In this document: positions 8,710 to 18,487 of the stretch, piece after piece
Layout: each line of letters opens with the position of its first letter
How positions within the stretch are numbered: position 1 is the first letter of the stretch
Assembly: GCA_035499555.1 (NCBI GenBank)
Contig: DATJYO010000046.1
Coordinates: forward strand, 62,001-126,000
Source: Bog-159 sp035499555
Lineage (GTDB): Bacteria; Acidobacteriota; Terriglobia; Bryobacterales; Bryobacteraceae
Length of the DNA: 64,000 nucleotides
Reading direction: 5' to 3'
Program-made: the position numbers and the translations under genes
Notes under the pieces: generated by a model
Databases searched by the model: none
What the model was told of the DNA's origin: nothing
The model's input: only the letters and a program-made list of their open reading frames with translations

Positions 8710-10065
8710 TCAATCTTCGAAGCTGCGCGCCCCGCCCTTGAATCCGCCGCGAGCCTGTTTCCAAAGCCATTTCAGGACCCGTGCGTCGTTGTAACAATAG
8801 CCCAGGTTGTGGTTCAGCGTCGAGTAGCAGTGGCGCTGGCAGGTCTCCTTCATTTCGCCCAGTTGTTGCCTGTCGAACTTGTGACCGTCCACCGTGCCCA
8901 AGTCGTAAGTTGCGGAGTACATCGGAAAGCAGGGACCAACTGTACCGTCCGTACGGATGATGACGTTGTTCTGTCCCCCCCGGCAGTTCCAGTCCGCGAA
9001 GCACAAGCCTCCGTCTTCACCGCGCACGATTCCGGGCATGCCCAGCCAGGTATCCTGGTCCACGTCCGCCTGGTGGTGATTTCCAGTGGACATCCGCATG
9101 AACGCCTTCATCTCCTGCAGGCGGGACACCGAATTGACCATCTGGTAGCCGGATCGGTTGCGGTCGATCAGCCAGTCGATCAGTACGTCCACCTCCGGCC
9201 ACACCTCCGGGCTTATGTAAGTCGGATTCTGGCTGAGGTGCCGGAAGTGATCGTCCTGTTCGATCATCGGCGTCTCGTTGATGTGATAGTCGGTCGCCAG
9301 CCGGTGTTCGTGTGCGTAATCGGTTAGTAACCGGATGTCCTCCAGGTTATTCCGGCAGATGTTCATATTGAAAAAGACCATGTAACCGTATACATACTGC
9401 TTCTTTATGAGGTATTCGAGATTCTTGCGCGCGGGGACCAGGGCCTTGGGCAGACCGGGTTTCTCGTCCCAGGCATCCAGGGCGAAATTGAAGACCGCCA
9501 CACCGGAGTCCGCCAGGCGGTCGGCGACTTCCGGGCGCAGCAGCCGGCCGTTAGTGCCTATATAGATCCAGAACCCTTTCTTGGCCGCGTAATCCACTAC
9601 TTTGTGCGCAAACTGCGGACGCAGCAAAGGCTCGCCGCCCATCAGCGCCAGCACCCGGCAGCCGTGATCGTACAGCCAGTCAATCGCCCGCCGGGCGATA
9701 TCTTCGGTCATGCCTTTGACCTTGTTGTTAAACGACCAGCAATACCAGCAGTCTATGTTGCACTTATACTCCACGAAGAGATACGCCGTAATGGGATGAA
9801 AATCACCCGGCATGACCCGGGAGCGCACATACGGAACGAGCCATCCCCGCACTTTGCGCATAATCTGACCCCGCGTCCATTCACGCCTTTCCGGCGGCGC
9901 TTCCGGACCTGGATCGGCAAGCAGTTCGGGGTGTTGTGGAAACACCGGTTCAGGTAACGTTAACCCCTTCGATGCCGGCGGAACCGGCGGCTGCGGGGCG
10001 GAATGAGTCAACAGATCATTAATCGCAACATCGATACGAAACGCAGGTTGCGTGGATGCAGCCAT
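8710..10065 (-). CDS. radical SAM protein with C-terminal auxiliary-cluster cysteines
   Basis: The protein of 451 residues has a radical SAM core starting near residue 95. The cluster motif is Cys102-x3-Cys106-x2-Cys109 (KCNIDCWYC), followed by the SAM-binding GGEP motif (ALMGGEPLLR). The C-terminal third contains further cysteines (DWNCRGGQNN, GTVGPCFPMY, ETCQRHC, LGYCYND), consistent with a SPASM/twitch-like extra iron-sulfur site. The N-terminal 90 residues are Pro-rich and look unstructured. No peptide substrate gene is next to it, so the reaction is unknown. The ATG start at 10065 is clear. Confidence 0.88.
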   Translation of the reverse strand: MAASTQPAFRIDVAINDLLTHSAPQPPVPPASKGLTLPEPVFPQHPELLADPGPEAPPERREWTRGQIMRKVRGWLVPYVRSRVMPGDFHPITAYLFVEYKCNIDCWYCWSFNNKVKGMTEDIARRAIDWLYDHGCRVLALMGGEPLLRPQFAHKVVDYAAKKGFWIYIGTNGRLLRPEVADRLADSGVAVFNFALDAWDEKPGLPKALVPARKNLEYLIKKQYVYGYMVFFNMNICRNNLEDIRLLTDYAHEHRLATDYHINETPMIEQDDHFRHLSQNPTYISPEVWPEVDVLIDWLIDRNRSGYQMVNSVSRLQEMKAFMRMSTGNHHQADVDQDTWLGMPGIVRGEDGGLCFADWNCRGGQNNVIIRTDGTVGPCFPMYSATYDLGTVDGHKFDRQQLGEMKETCQRHCYSTLNHNLGYCYNDARVLKWLWKQARGGFKGGARSFED

Positions 10066-10194
10066 CAGTTACTCCTTGATTGATAGATCAGGTTGTAAGG
10101 TAAGATGTCGCGTGCCGCAACCGAACGGGTGTTAGATACTTCACATTCTCATGTTGCGCCGGTCCGCGCGATCACAATTCAACGCCCGTCGGCG

Positions 10195-10644
10195 TCAGGT
10201 AACCGCGTAATCCGGCCGGTCAACGAAGCGTTCCATGAAGCGCTCCGGCGCGCTCAACGGCGTGAATCCGTGCTGCGCGTAGAGGCCGTGCGCATCTCTG
10301 GTGGTCAACACCCAGCGGCGCAGCGCCGGCAGGCGCGGATGGTAGACCACTACGCCGATCAACCACTTGCCTATGCCCCTCCCTTGAAATTCCCGCAGTA
10401 CGAATACATCCGCCAGCCAGGCAAACGTCGCATAATCGGTGACCACCCGCGCAAAACCGATTTGTCGCGCGCCCAGGTACACGCCGAAAGGCAGCGAGTT
10501 TTCGATCGAACGCCGCACCACCTCCAGCGGCTGTCCTTCGGCCCAATACGATGAGCCGTTGAGGTACTCGTAGATCATCGCCAGGTCCAACCGTGCGGGG
10601 TCCGTGCTGATCGTGTATTCGCCCCTGCGCCATTCTTCCGCCAT
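10195..10644 (-). CDS. GNAT-family N-acetyltransferase
   Basis: A single-domain acetyltransferase of 149 residues. The acetyl-CoA pyrophosphate loop is visible as REFQGRGIGKWLI, preceded by the beta-4 segment LADVFVLRE. The N-terminal fold (STDPARLDLAMIYEYL) and C-terminal HGFTPL are typical of small GNATs. The substrate is unknown. It is divergent from the beta-galactosidase gene, with 70 bases between the starts. Confidence 0.88.
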   Translation of the reverse strand: MAEEWRRGEYTISTDPARLDLAMIYEYLNGSSYWAEGQPLEVVRRSIENSLPFGVYLGARQIGFARVVTDYATFAWLADVFVLREFQGRGIGKWLIGVVVYHPRLPALRRWVLTTRDAHGLYAQHGFTPLSAPERFMERFVDRPDYAVT

Positions 10645-10714
10645 CCCGACAGGATACTATCTGCCAGGCCGCGCGGCCTGCCGTCCCCAAGGCCCCCTGT
10701 TACGATATGCCTCT

Positions 10715-12835
10715 ATGAAAGCCTACCTGCCGCTGATGCTGCTGGCTCTCATCGCGGCCCGCTCGCCGGGACAAACGCCGCCCCGCTTTGACCCTGCCCG
10801 TATGGATACGTTCCTCTACGGCGCCGCTTTCTACGAGGAGTACATGCCCGCGGATCGCCTCGACCGGGACGTGCAACTGATGCAGCAGGCCGGCATCAGC
10901 GTGGTCCGCGTCGGCGAGTCCACCTGGAGCCTGTGGGAACCGGAGGACGGGCGCTTCGAATTCGCCTGGATGGATCGCATCGTTGACCGCCTGGCGCGCG
11001 CCCATATCCGCGTCATCATGGGGACGCCCACCTACTCGATTCCGCCGTGGATGTTCAAGGAGCATCCGGAGATCCTGGTGACCCGCCTGGACGGCCAGCG
11101 CGCCACCTACGGCATTCGCCAGAACATGGACATCACCAATCCGGATTTTCTGCGCTACGCCGGGCGTGTCATCCGTAAAATCGCGGAGCACTATCGCGAT
11201 AACCGCGCCATCATCGGCTATCAGATCGACAACGAAACCACCTCCTACGGCACCGCCGGCACGAATGTGCAGGCCGGTTTCGTGAATTACCTGCGCGAGA
11301 AATTTGGAACCGTCGGCCGCCTGAACCAGATCTGGGGACTGGTTTACTGGGGGCAGAGCCTGCACGATTGGTCCGAAGTGCCGCCGCGCAATGGCATCCT
11401 GAATCCCGGATGGAAACTCGAATGGGACCGCTACCAGGATTCGCTGGCCACCCGTTATCTCGCCTGGCAGGCCGACCTCGTGCGCCAATACCTGCGGCCG
11501 GACCAGTTCATCATGCAGGATTTCGGCGGCGCCACGCGGCAGGACGTCAACGAATACGCCATCGCCAGGAGTCTGGATATCGTGGGCATCAACCCCTATC
11601 ATCCGACCCAGGATCTGTACGACGGCGAAGGCTCCAGCTACGGCGGCGACTTCGCCCGCTCCCTGAAGGGCACCAATTATCTGGTGACCGAGACTAACGC
11701 TCAAACCATCGGTTGGGATTCCCGCACCCAGTTCCCGCCCTACGACGGCCAGTTGCGCCAGGACGTTTACCTGATGGCGGCGACCGGCGCCAACATGGTG
11801 GAGTATTGGCACTGGCACTCGCTGCACTACGGGCAGGAGACGTATTGGAAAGGTGTGCTGGCCCACGATCTGGAGCCCGGCCGCGCCTACGCGGAAGTAT
11901 CGCGCACCGCGCACGAACTGGAACGTATCGGCCCGCGCATCGCGAATCTGAAGGCTTCGCATCCGGTCGCGCTGCTCTACAGCAACGACTCCCGCCGCGG
12001 GATCGAATACATGCCGTTCCTGATTTCGCACCCCGCCGGCGATATGCCGTGGAGTCATCCCGGCGGATACGATCTGGAGATGCGCCGGCTCTACCGCGCG
12101 CTGTACCGGTTGAACGTGGGGGTGGACTTCGTGTTCCCGGAGACGGAGGACTTCAGCGCCTACAAAGTCGTGGTGGTGCCGCCCCTCTATATCGCCAGCG
12201 ACGCATTGCTGGAGCGCCTGGTGAACTACGTCCGCCATGGCGGCCATCTGGTCCTGACTTTGAAGAGTGGATTCTGCGATGAATATTCCACCGTGCGCCA
12301 CGAGATGGCTCCGGGTCCGCTGCGCGAGGCCGCCGGTTTCCACTACCAGGAGTTCTCCAACCTGGCCAAGCCGCTGGCCCTCAAAGGCGATCCATTCCAG
12401 GCGGGCGCGGACAACCAGGTCAGTGATTGGGCGGAGATGCTGCTCCTCGATCAGGCCAAAGCGCTGGCGTATTACGACCATCCATTCTTCGGGAAATATC
12501 CCGCCGTCACGGAGAACCATTTCGGCCGGGGAATCGTCACTTATGAAGGCACGGTGCTCAGCGGCCAACTGCAGCAGAAGGTGCTGGAACGTGTCCTGGG
12601 ACAGGCGCGCCTGATGGGGCCGGATCAGCGCTTGCCCGCCGCGGTGCGCGTGAAGCACGGTATCGGCCGCGACGGCCGCGCCATGCATTACTACTTCAAC
12701 TTCTCGTCCGTGCCGCAGCATTTCGCCTACACCTACACCGCGGGGACGGAGCTGCTTTCCAACGCGAAGGTGGCCGCCGGCGGCACGCTCACCCTGGAGC
12801 CGTGGGGCGTCGCCATCGTCGGTTCCACCCGTTGA
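10715..12835 (+). CDS. exported GH42 beta-galactosidase
   Basis: The enzyme of 706 residues has a signal peptide (MKAYLPLMLLALIAARSPGQ) and then the three domains of glycoside hydrolase family 42: a TIM barrel, a trimerisation domain from about residue 400 and a C-terminal beta domain. The acid/base Glu174 sits in YQIDNETTS and the nucleophile Glu326 in LVTETNAQ. It should remove terminal beta-galactose from oligosaccharides or plant cell-wall fragments. The ATG at 10715 is chosen because it begins the signal peptide. Most GH42 enzymes are cytoplasmic, so export is a notable feature. Confidence 0.93.
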   Translation: MKAYLPLMLLALIAARSPGQTPPRFDPARMDTFLYGAAFYEEYMPADRLDRDVQLMQQAGISVVRVGESTWSLWEPEDGRFEFAWMDRIVDRLARAHIRVIMGTPTYSIPPWMFKEHPEILVTRLDGQRATYGIRQNMDITNPDFLRYAGRVIRKIAEHYRDNRAIIGYQIDNETTSYGTAGTNVQAGFVNYLREKFGTVGRLNQIWGLVYWGQSLHDWSEVPPRNGILNPGWKLEWDRYQDSLATRYLAWQADLVRQYLRPDQFIMQDFGGATRQDVNEYAIARSLDIVGINPYHPTQDLYDGEGSSYGGDFARSLKGTNYLVTETNAQTIGWDSRTQFPPYDGQLRQDVYLMAATGANMVEYWHWHSLHYGQETYWKGVLAHDLEPGRAYAEVSRTAHELERIGPRIANLKASHPVALLYSNDSRRGIEYMPFLISHPAGDMPWSHPGGYDLEMRRLYRALYRLNVGVDFVFPETEDFSAYKVVVVPPLYIASDALLERLVNYVRHGGHLVLTLKSGFCDEYSTVRHEMAPGPLREAAGFHYQEFSNLAKPLALKGDPFQAGADNQVSDWAEMLLLDQAKALAYYDHPFFGKYPAVTENHFGRGIVTYEGTVLSGQLQQKVLERVLGQARLMGPDQRLPAAVRVKHGIGRDGRAMHYYFNFSSVPQHFAYTYTAGTELLSNAKVAAGGTLTLEPWGVAIVGSTR

Positions 12836-12860
12836 CCGGGGCGCCCGGCTATTCGAGAAT

Positions 12861-12870
12861 TAAGGAGGTG
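12861..12870 (+). promoter_or_regulatory. full-length Shine-Dalgarno sequence of the DUF362 gene
   Basis: TAAGGAGGTG is nearly complementary to the whole anti-SD tail of 16S rRNA and ends 5 bases before the ATG at 12876. It fixes that start and suggests strong translation. Confidence 0.85.
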
Positions 12871-12875
12871 ATTCT

Positions 12876-13985
12876 ATGGCAATCAGCCGCCGCGAATTCC
12901 TCCTCGCCTGTGCGGCCGCAGCCGCCGGCGCCAAGACCAGCACCAAGGCCGTTGTCAGCGTGGTCCGCATTCCCAACGGCCGGACCGCCTATGCCGTCGA
13001 GAAAGCCATCGACCTGCTCGGCGGCATGAAGCACATTACCAAGGGTGTCAACACCGTCATGTTGAAGCCCAACCTGGTGTCGACCCAGGCCGCGGCCACC
13101 ACCAAGCTGGCCGTCGTGCGCGCCCTGGCGAAGACCATGCAGCGCGCCGGCAAGCACGTCTCGATCGGCGAGGGCTCCGCCGCCGCGCCCAAATTCAACG
13201 TGATTGGCATGGCCATTTATCGCACTCGCAAACGCGACATCCTGGACCCCATGCAGCAGTACGTCTTCGAGCAACTGGGGTACGCCGACCTGGCGAAAAC
13301 CTTGCGCATTCCGCTGATCAATCTGCACTCCGGCGACCTGGTGGACGTGAAGGTGCCGGGCGGCTTCGTGTACGACAAGATCACGCTGCACCGCGGCCTT
13401 ACCGAGACCGACCTGCTTTGCTCGGTGCCCATGATGAAGACCCACCAGCTCGCCACCGTCACCCTCGGCATGAAGAACCTGATCGGTACTTTTCCGGGAA
13501 CGATTTACCAGTCGGCGCGCGGCCACATGCATGACGAAGCGTCGAAGGTCGATCCCACCGCCGCCTCCGCCGTGGTTGTGGACCTTGTGCGCGCCAACAA
13601 GCTCGGCCTGGTGGTGATCGACGGTTCGATGGCCATGGAGGGAAACGGACCCTCCATGGGCAAGGTCTTTCCCATGGATGTAATCGTGGCGGGGAGCAAC
13701 CCGGTGGCCGCCGACATGGTGGCCGCCAGCCTGATGGGATTCGCGCCGGCGGAGGTTCCGGTCTTCGCCTGGGCGGAGAAGGCGGGCCTGCGGCCCAGCC
13801 GCCTGGAGGAGATCGAAATCCGCGGGGAGCCGCTCGATCGTGTGCGCCGGCCGTTCGCGAAACCGCAGGTGTTCGCCTGGAGCGCCATCCGCAACTTCTG
13901 GGGCAATAAAGAACTCACTCTGAGCGAACCGCCGCGTGTGGAAACCGTCGCGGGCTGGGCCGCGCACGATATCGGCATCCTCTAA
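12876..13985 (+). CDS. DUF362-domain protein with twin-arginine signal
   Basis: A protein of 369 residues that starts with a probable Tat signal (MAISRREFLLACAAAAAGA). The rest matches the DUF362 family (VMLKPNLVS, SIGEGSAAA, MMKTHQLATVTLGMKNLIGT, AGSNPVAADMVAASLMGF). Family members are often fused to ferredoxin domains, but none is present here and no iron-sulfur motif is visible. Tat export would imply folding or cofactor insertion before secretion. It lies 40 bases after the GH42 gene with its own strong ribosome-binding site. The biochemical role is unknown. Confidence 0.85.
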   Translation: MAISRREFLLACAAAAAGAKTSTKAVVSVVRIPNGRTAYAVEKAIDLLGGMKHITKGVNTVMLKPNLVSTQAAATTKLAVVRALAKTMQRAGKHVSIGEGSAAAPKFNVIGMAIYRTRKRDILDPMQQYVFEQLGYADLAKTLRIPLINLHSGDLVDVKVPGGFVYDKITLHRGLTETDLLCSVPMMKTHQLATVTLGMKNLIGTFPGTIYQSARGHMHDEASKVDPTAASAVVVDLVRANKLGLVVIDGSMAMEGNGPSMGKVFPMDVIVAGSNPVAADMVAASLMGFAPAEVPVFAWAEKAGLRPSRLEEIEIRGEPLDRVRRPFAKPQVFAWSAIRNFWGNKELTLSEPPRVETVAGWAAHDIGIL

Positions 13986-14062
13986 AGGTCTGGGTAGGCT
14001 GTTTTTAGCACCGCGCCCGCCCCTGTCGGGTTCGGGATTCCGGGGATCGGGCGGTTTCGATT

Positions 14063-14080
14063 GTCATTCCGCGGAATGAC
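14063..14080. repeat. 18-bp perfect palindrome in an intergenic stretch
   Basis: GTCATTCCGCGGAATGAC is identical to its reverse complement. It lies in the 232-base gap between the DUF362 gene and the convergent ADOP permease gene. It may be a remnant of a REP-like dispersed palindrome (14158-14175 also has a GAGCGGAGCGAAG-type motif), or part of a bidirectional terminator. Nothing else is seen in this gap. Confidence 0.5.
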
Positions 14081-14217
14081 CGCTACACGTCCAGTCAATC
14101 TCGGGTACTGGGTTGGTTTGAATCTGCACCAGGCCCACTGAAGTGCGGTCTCCATACTGAGCGGAGCGAAGCCGCAGTCGCCTCATAAGGCCGTCGGCGG
14201 CGTGAAAAGGCGCCCAA

Positions 14218-16587
14218 TCACTCCTCTCTTAGCGCGACTACAGGTGCAACACGTGTGGCGCGACGCGCGGGCAGCCAGCACGCCACCAGCGCCACCGCAA
14301 TCCACACACCTACCGCTGATGACCAGGTGGCGGCGTCGGTTGGGCTCACGCCCTGCAGGAGAGTGGTGAGCAGGCGGGCCGCCACCGCGGAAATGATCAG
14401 GCCGATCGCGATACCCGCGATCGTCACCCGGAGACCCTGCGCGATTACCAGTTGAACGACCTCGCGCGGGCGTGCACCGAGGGCCATGCGAATACCAATT
14501 TCGCGGGTGCGCGCGGTCACGTGGTAAGCCAGCACGCCATACATTCCGACTGCCGCGAGCACCAGCGCGAGCGCCCCGAGAATGCCGAGTACCCATAACT
14601 CGAAGCGCGCTTGCCAGAATGACGCATCGAGAGAATCGCTGAGACGCTGGACGCCGCAAGTGCGGAAATCCGGGTCGGCGGAGACCAGCGTCCGACGAAC
14701 GCGTTCCACCAGCGGGCCGGAGTCGCCGACCGTCTCCACCACCAGGAACACGATCCCGCCTTCGTAGGCTTGGGAGAAGGGCAGATATACGTGCGGGAGG
14801 GTGACCTCGTTCATAGAACGAATCTTGGAATCGCGCGCTACGCCCACCACCTGGAGGCTCCGGGGATGGTCGCAGCCTACCTGAAGGGTTCGGCCGACGG
14901 CCGGCTGGTTGAGCCACAGCCGGCGAGCGAGCGTCTGATTCACGATGGCGACCGGCGCGCGGCCCGCTTTGTCGGTGCTCGCGAAGTCGCGTCCTTCGAG
15001 TATGGGGATTCGCAGCGTATCGAGAAAGCCTCGATCGATGGTCGTGCTCGTGGCGGGCGTTGGACGGTCTCCTTCATGTGCGACGCACGTGCCCGCAATG
15101 CCCGCGGCGTACATAGGTAATCGCGTGGTGAGCGCCGCGTTGCGAACACCGGGAAGTGCGCGCAAGCGAGCGAGCATCTGATCGTAAAAGACCCGGCCTG
15201 ACACCGGCGTGAACTGCGGAGCCGGTACGAAGGCCGGGGCGTACAGGCGATTCGCGCTGGCGAAGCCGGGATCGAGATTGTGGAAGCGAACGATCAGGCG
15301 CGCAAACAGGCCGGCTGTCAGCAGCAGCACCAGTGAAAGAGCGATCTGGCCCGTGAGCATCGCGAGGCGCAGCCGCAGCCGTCCGCCCGCAATGTTCGTG
15401 CCTTTGAGCACTGCTGCCAACTCTCCGCGGCTCGACTGCAGGGCAGGCAGAAGTCCGAACAATAGGGCGGTGAGAAGCGCGACGGAGCCGGTATACAGAA
15501 GCACGCGAAAATCGAGTGGCAGATCCATACGGATCATTTCGCCGAATGGCAGCACGGGAAGTGCTGCGACTAACAGCCGGTTGCTGACATACCCGACGAG
15601 CACGCCGGCCGCACCGCCGAGGATGCCCAGCGCCAGGTTCTCAGTCATCAACTGGCGTAACACGCGCGCCCGGCAGCCGCCCAACGCAAAACGTACGGCA
15701 ATCTCGCGCTGCCGCCCCATGCCGCGAGCCACCAGCAGATTTCCTACATTCATGCAGGCGATCAGCAGTACGAGCACCACCACTGCCATCAGCAGACTTA
15801 CGACCGGCATGGCCTGCCGGCGCATCACCGGACTGGGAATCCCGCGTACCGGTTCGAGCAGGAGCGGTGCCCGGGCATCTCCCGGCATATCCGGATTCTC
15901 GCGGTGAATCAATGCGGCGGCGGCGTTCAACTCGGCCGCCGCCCGCGACACTCCGACGCCGCGTTTCAGGCATCCGAATAACATTCCCCGGTGGTTGTCG
16001 GCGGCATCGCCGGCCCAGTAGTGGAACGGCACCCAAAGATCGATGCGCAGCGGTGCGTATATACCGGCAAACCCCGGAGGGGCGACCCCGACTACGGTGT
16101 ACGTGTTGGATTCTGACCGGATCGTCTTGCCGAGCACGCTCGGGTCGCCGTGAAACAACTGCTGCCACGCGTGATAGCCGATGACGGCCGCCGGTTCATC
16201 CTCGCGTGTGAACCATCGGCCCAGGATAGTGTGCGCCCCGAGTACTGCGGCGTAATTCGCCGAGACCGGCTCGGCGCCGGTCAGCATCGCGCTGCCTTCG
16301 AAGCTGAGGTCGGATTCTTCAGGTTGGGAGATTGCCAGTCCATCGAGCGACTGGTTCCGGTCGCGGAGGGCGCGATATTCCCGGTAAGAGAAGAGGGGAC
16401 TGCCTCCGCGGCTGAATACGACCACGCGATTGGCGTTGCCCACCGGCAAGGGGCGCAGATAGACGGAGTCGAGCAGGCTAAAGATGGAGGCGTTCACACC
16501 GATGCCGAGCGCGAGGCACAGGAGCGCCAGGAGGGTAAAGGCGGGTGATTTGCGTAGGAGACGGATCGCGAGCGCAAGGTCCTGCAT
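14218..16587 (-). CDS. ADOP-family ABC transporter permease (FtsX/MacB type)
   Basis: A complete ADOP permease of 789 residues. The order is a cytoplasmic start helix (MQDLALAIRLLRKSPAFTLL), a first membrane segment with LALGIGVNASIFSLLDSVYLRPLP, and a periplasmic MacB_PCD domain. Then come three membrane segments of FtsX block 1 (near 270-390), a second periplasmic domain, and FtsX block 2, ending in ARRATRVAPVVALREE. No ATP-binding partner is adjacent, which is common for this expanded acidobacterial family. The cargo is unknown. The fragment at 1-807 belongs to the same family. Confidence 0.92.
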   Translation of the reverse strand: MQDLALAIRLLRKSPAFTLLALLCLALGIGVNASIFSLLDSVYLRPLPVGNANRVVVFSRGGSPLFSYREYRALRDRNQSLDGLAISQPEESDLSFEGSAMLTGAEPVSANYAAVLGAHTILGRWFTREDEPAAVIGYHAWQQLFHGDPSVLGKTIRSESNTYTVVGVAPPGFAGIYAPLRIDLWVPFHYWAGDAADNHRGMLFGCLKRGVGVSRAAAELNAAAALIHRENPDMPGDARAPLLLEPVRGIPSPVMRRQAMPVVSLLMAVVVLVLLIACMNVGNLLVARGMGRQREIAVRFALGGCRARVLRQLMTENLALGILGGAAGVLVGYVSNRLLVAALPVLPFGEMIRMDLPLDFRVLLYTGSVALLTALLFGLLPALQSSRGELAAVLKGTNIAGGRLRLRLAMLTGQIALSLVLLLTAGLFARLIVRFHNLDPGFASANRLYAPAFVPAPQFTPVSGRVFYDQMLARLRALPGVRNAALTTRLPMYAAGIAGTCVAHEGDRPTPATSTTIDRGFLDTLRIPILEGRDFASTDKAGRAPVAIVNQTLARRLWLNQPAVGRTLQVGCDHPRSLQVVGVARDSKIRSMNEVTLPHVYLPFSQAYEGGIVFLVVETVGDSGPLVERVRRTLVSADPDFRTCGVQRLSDSLDASFWQARFELWVLGILGALALVLAAVGMYGVLAYHVTARTREIGIRMALGARPREVVQLVIAQGLRVTIAGIAIGLIISAVAARLLTTLLQGVSPTDAATWSSAVGVWIAVALVACWLPARRATRVAPVVALREE

Positions 16588-16845
16588 GGGAGGTAAGACA
16601 CCGCACAGCGGAAGATTGTTCCGTCAGGGCAGGCTGATGCAAGCGTGTTGCCCCGCCGGCGCTGGAGTGAGTTGGTTTTGGTCGTATTGCGCCCTGCCGT
16701 AGTGGCATTCGCCCACTGCCGAGCTGTCGAAACCGCCTCCTTAGCACATGCCGAAGTGAGGCAAATGAAACAGTGACACTCCCGTGGCACGATCGGGGTG
16801 ATGGTCGAGAACCAGACCGAGATCGACATCCTTCAAAGCGAGCGC

Positions 16846-17907
16846 CTACGGATGGGTGAACTCCTGGGCGTGCGGAATCAGATCGAAGTAAGCCCGCTCC
16901 GGCAGGTTGGTATTCCAATGACCGGCCAGGCGCGCGTAGCCGCAGATGCCCACGAACAGTAACGCCGCCGCGCATGCGATCGCCCAGACGGGCACCCGCC
17001 GGCGCCGCGGGGCGGACATCTCGAGCGCGCCGTCCGCCGGACAGACCGCCACGCATTCCAGGCACCCCGTGCATTCGGCGGACCGGATCGTCACCAGTTG
17101 ATCAACCGGTAACCGCGCCGGGCATGCTTTCGCGCATTTCGCGCAATCGATGCACAGCGCCGCCTGCCGGCGGATCCGCAGCGGGCTGGCCAGAGCCGCG
17201 AGGCCCATGAGCGCGCCGTACGGACACAGATAGCGGCACCAGAAGTTCTGCACGAAGACCGACGCCACCGCCAGCAGCGCCAGCACGGCCGCGCCCGTCA
17301 GGCTCAGGAAACGGAAGAAGTCCAGCATCTTCACATCCGAGATCAGCCCGTACGGGCCCTCCAGGAAGGCGCGGATGGCGGGCGCGGACATGCTCCCGAC
17401 GGCATACAGAAACAGGCCCAGCAGCACGTACTTCAGGCTGCGCAGCGCGATGTCCAGGCGGCGCGGCAGTTGCCAGTTGCGGCGAAATGTCCGCCGCCCC
17501 AGCCGCCACAAGTATTCGGAGATGGTGCCGGCCGGGCAGAGCCAGCTACAGAAGCTCTTGCGCAGCAGCCAGGAAATCGATAGGAAAGCCAGGAGCAGGA
17601 ACAGGCCCGCCGGATGCACGCGCGGCACGCGGCCGGTTGCCAGCAGCAGCTTCAGGTTCATCAGCGACGCGATCGGCAGCCACCCTTCCACGCCCGCCGG
17701 ACGCGTCACGTGCAGGCCATGTCCGCCCGATTCGTAATACCGCACGAAAAGGACGAACTGCGCCCCGATCCATACATTGAGCGCCAGGAAAGCCAGTTGA
17801 AAACCCTGTCGCAGCTTCTGGGAATGGTCCGGCGGCCTCCGCTTCGCGAGTCTCTTTTTCGTCTTTGCAGGGGGCGCCACCAGCGTCGCGGCCATGTCCG
17901 TTTCCAC
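16846..17907 (-). CDS. NapH/NosR-like membrane polyferredoxin
   Basis: A protein of 353 residues with about five membrane segments. It has two membrane-proximal Cys pairs (FCSWLCP and CRYLCPYG) and two [4Fe-4S] ferredoxin motifs near the C-terminus (CIDCAKCAKACP and CTGCLECVAVCP). This is the layout of NapH, NosR C-terminal halves and CcoG-like proteins, which pass electrons between the quinone pool and periplasmic or metal-handling enzymes. No nap, nos or cco genes are adjacent, so the partner is unknown. GTG at 17907 or ATG at 17895 may be the start. The preceding 16588-16845 gap holds nothing recognisable. Confidence 0.85.
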   Translation of the reverse strand: METDMAATLVAPPAKTKKRLAKRRPPDHSQKLRQGFQLAFLALNVWIGAQFVLFVRYYESGGHGLHVTRPAGVEGWLPIASLMNLKLLLATGRVPRVHPAGLFLLLAFLSISWLLRKSFCSWLCPAGTISEYLWRLGRRTFRRNWQLPRRLDIALRSLKYVLLGLFLYAVGSMSAPAIRAFLEGPYGLISDVKMLDFFRFLSLTGAAVLALLAVASVFVQNFWCRYLCPYGALMGLAALASPLRIRRQAALCIDCAKCAKACPARLPVDQLVTIRSAECTGCLECVAVCPADGALEMSAPRRRRVPVWAIACAAALLFVGICGYARLAGHWNTNLPERAYFDLIPHAQEFTHP

Positions 17908-17962
17908 CCAGAAGGTAACAGGCCGCGCCGCCCGCTGCTGTGACTTCGGTCACGCAGCGCGG

Positions 17963-18487
17963 TCAATTGACCATTCTGCGCGCGCAGTCGGGGCACAGGG
18001 TGTGCGTAAAATCGGCTTCCGAATGATCGTGGATGTAGGCTTCCATCTGCTGCCAGTGGTCATCGTCCACGCGCACCTTCTTGCACCAGGCGCACACCGG
18101 TAGCAGTCCGCTCAGAACCTTCAGCCGGCGATTCGAGGCGTCCAGCTTTTGTCCCAGCCAGCAGATCAACATTCCCAGAAAAACGAACAGGGCAAAGCGC
18201 GCCAGGGTGCGGGGATCTTCGTGATGCTCCAGGAATAAAAACCACTTCCCGGCACTGGCCACTGCCAGCGCGGCCAGGCCGGACGGCACGCCCGCGTACA
18301 TCACGCTGATCGCCACGGCGCCCAGCAGCAGTTGATAGGACTCCGGAGCCACGGTCCGAAACAGCAGCTTCTGCAACACCACGCTCAGCGCTGCCAGAGC
18401 CAGTCCGAAGATCACGCGAAACGTCCGGCTTTGTTCCCGCGGCGCGGGTACGGTCAGGTGGAAATGGTGCTGCGAGGCGGCCGCCAC
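17963..18487 (-). CDS. membrane protein with C-terminal CxxC...CxxC zinc-ribbon-like motif
   Basis: The product of 174 residues has about four membrane segments (residues 22-120, resembling the DUF4118-like part of sensor proteins). A cytoplasmic tail has the motif LPVCAWCKKVRVDDDHW, then YIHDHSEADFTH and LCPDCARRMV. This 'CAWCKKVR...HS...CPDC' module is usually found attached to PAS or receiver proteins, and the two Cys pairs probably bind zinc. Its GTG start shares one base with the response regulator stop (TAGTG), so it is the third gene of the kinase-regulator operon. A signalling or redox-sensing accessory role is an inference. Confidence 0.75.
   Translation of the reverse strand: MAAASQHHFHLTVPAPREQSRTFRVIFGLALAALSVVLQKLLFRTVAPESYQLLLGAVAISVMYAGVPSGLAALAVASAGKWFLFLEHHEDPRTLARFALFVFLGMLICWLGQKLDASNRRLKVLSGLLPVCAWCKKVRVDDDHWQQMEAYIHDHSEADFTHTLCPDCARRMVN

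Noticed and set aside
10700..12721. Open frame of 673 codons opposite the beta-galactosidase
   Set aside because: The plus strand has a signal peptide, both catalytic glutamates and full GH42 length. The minus frame has no recognisable motif.
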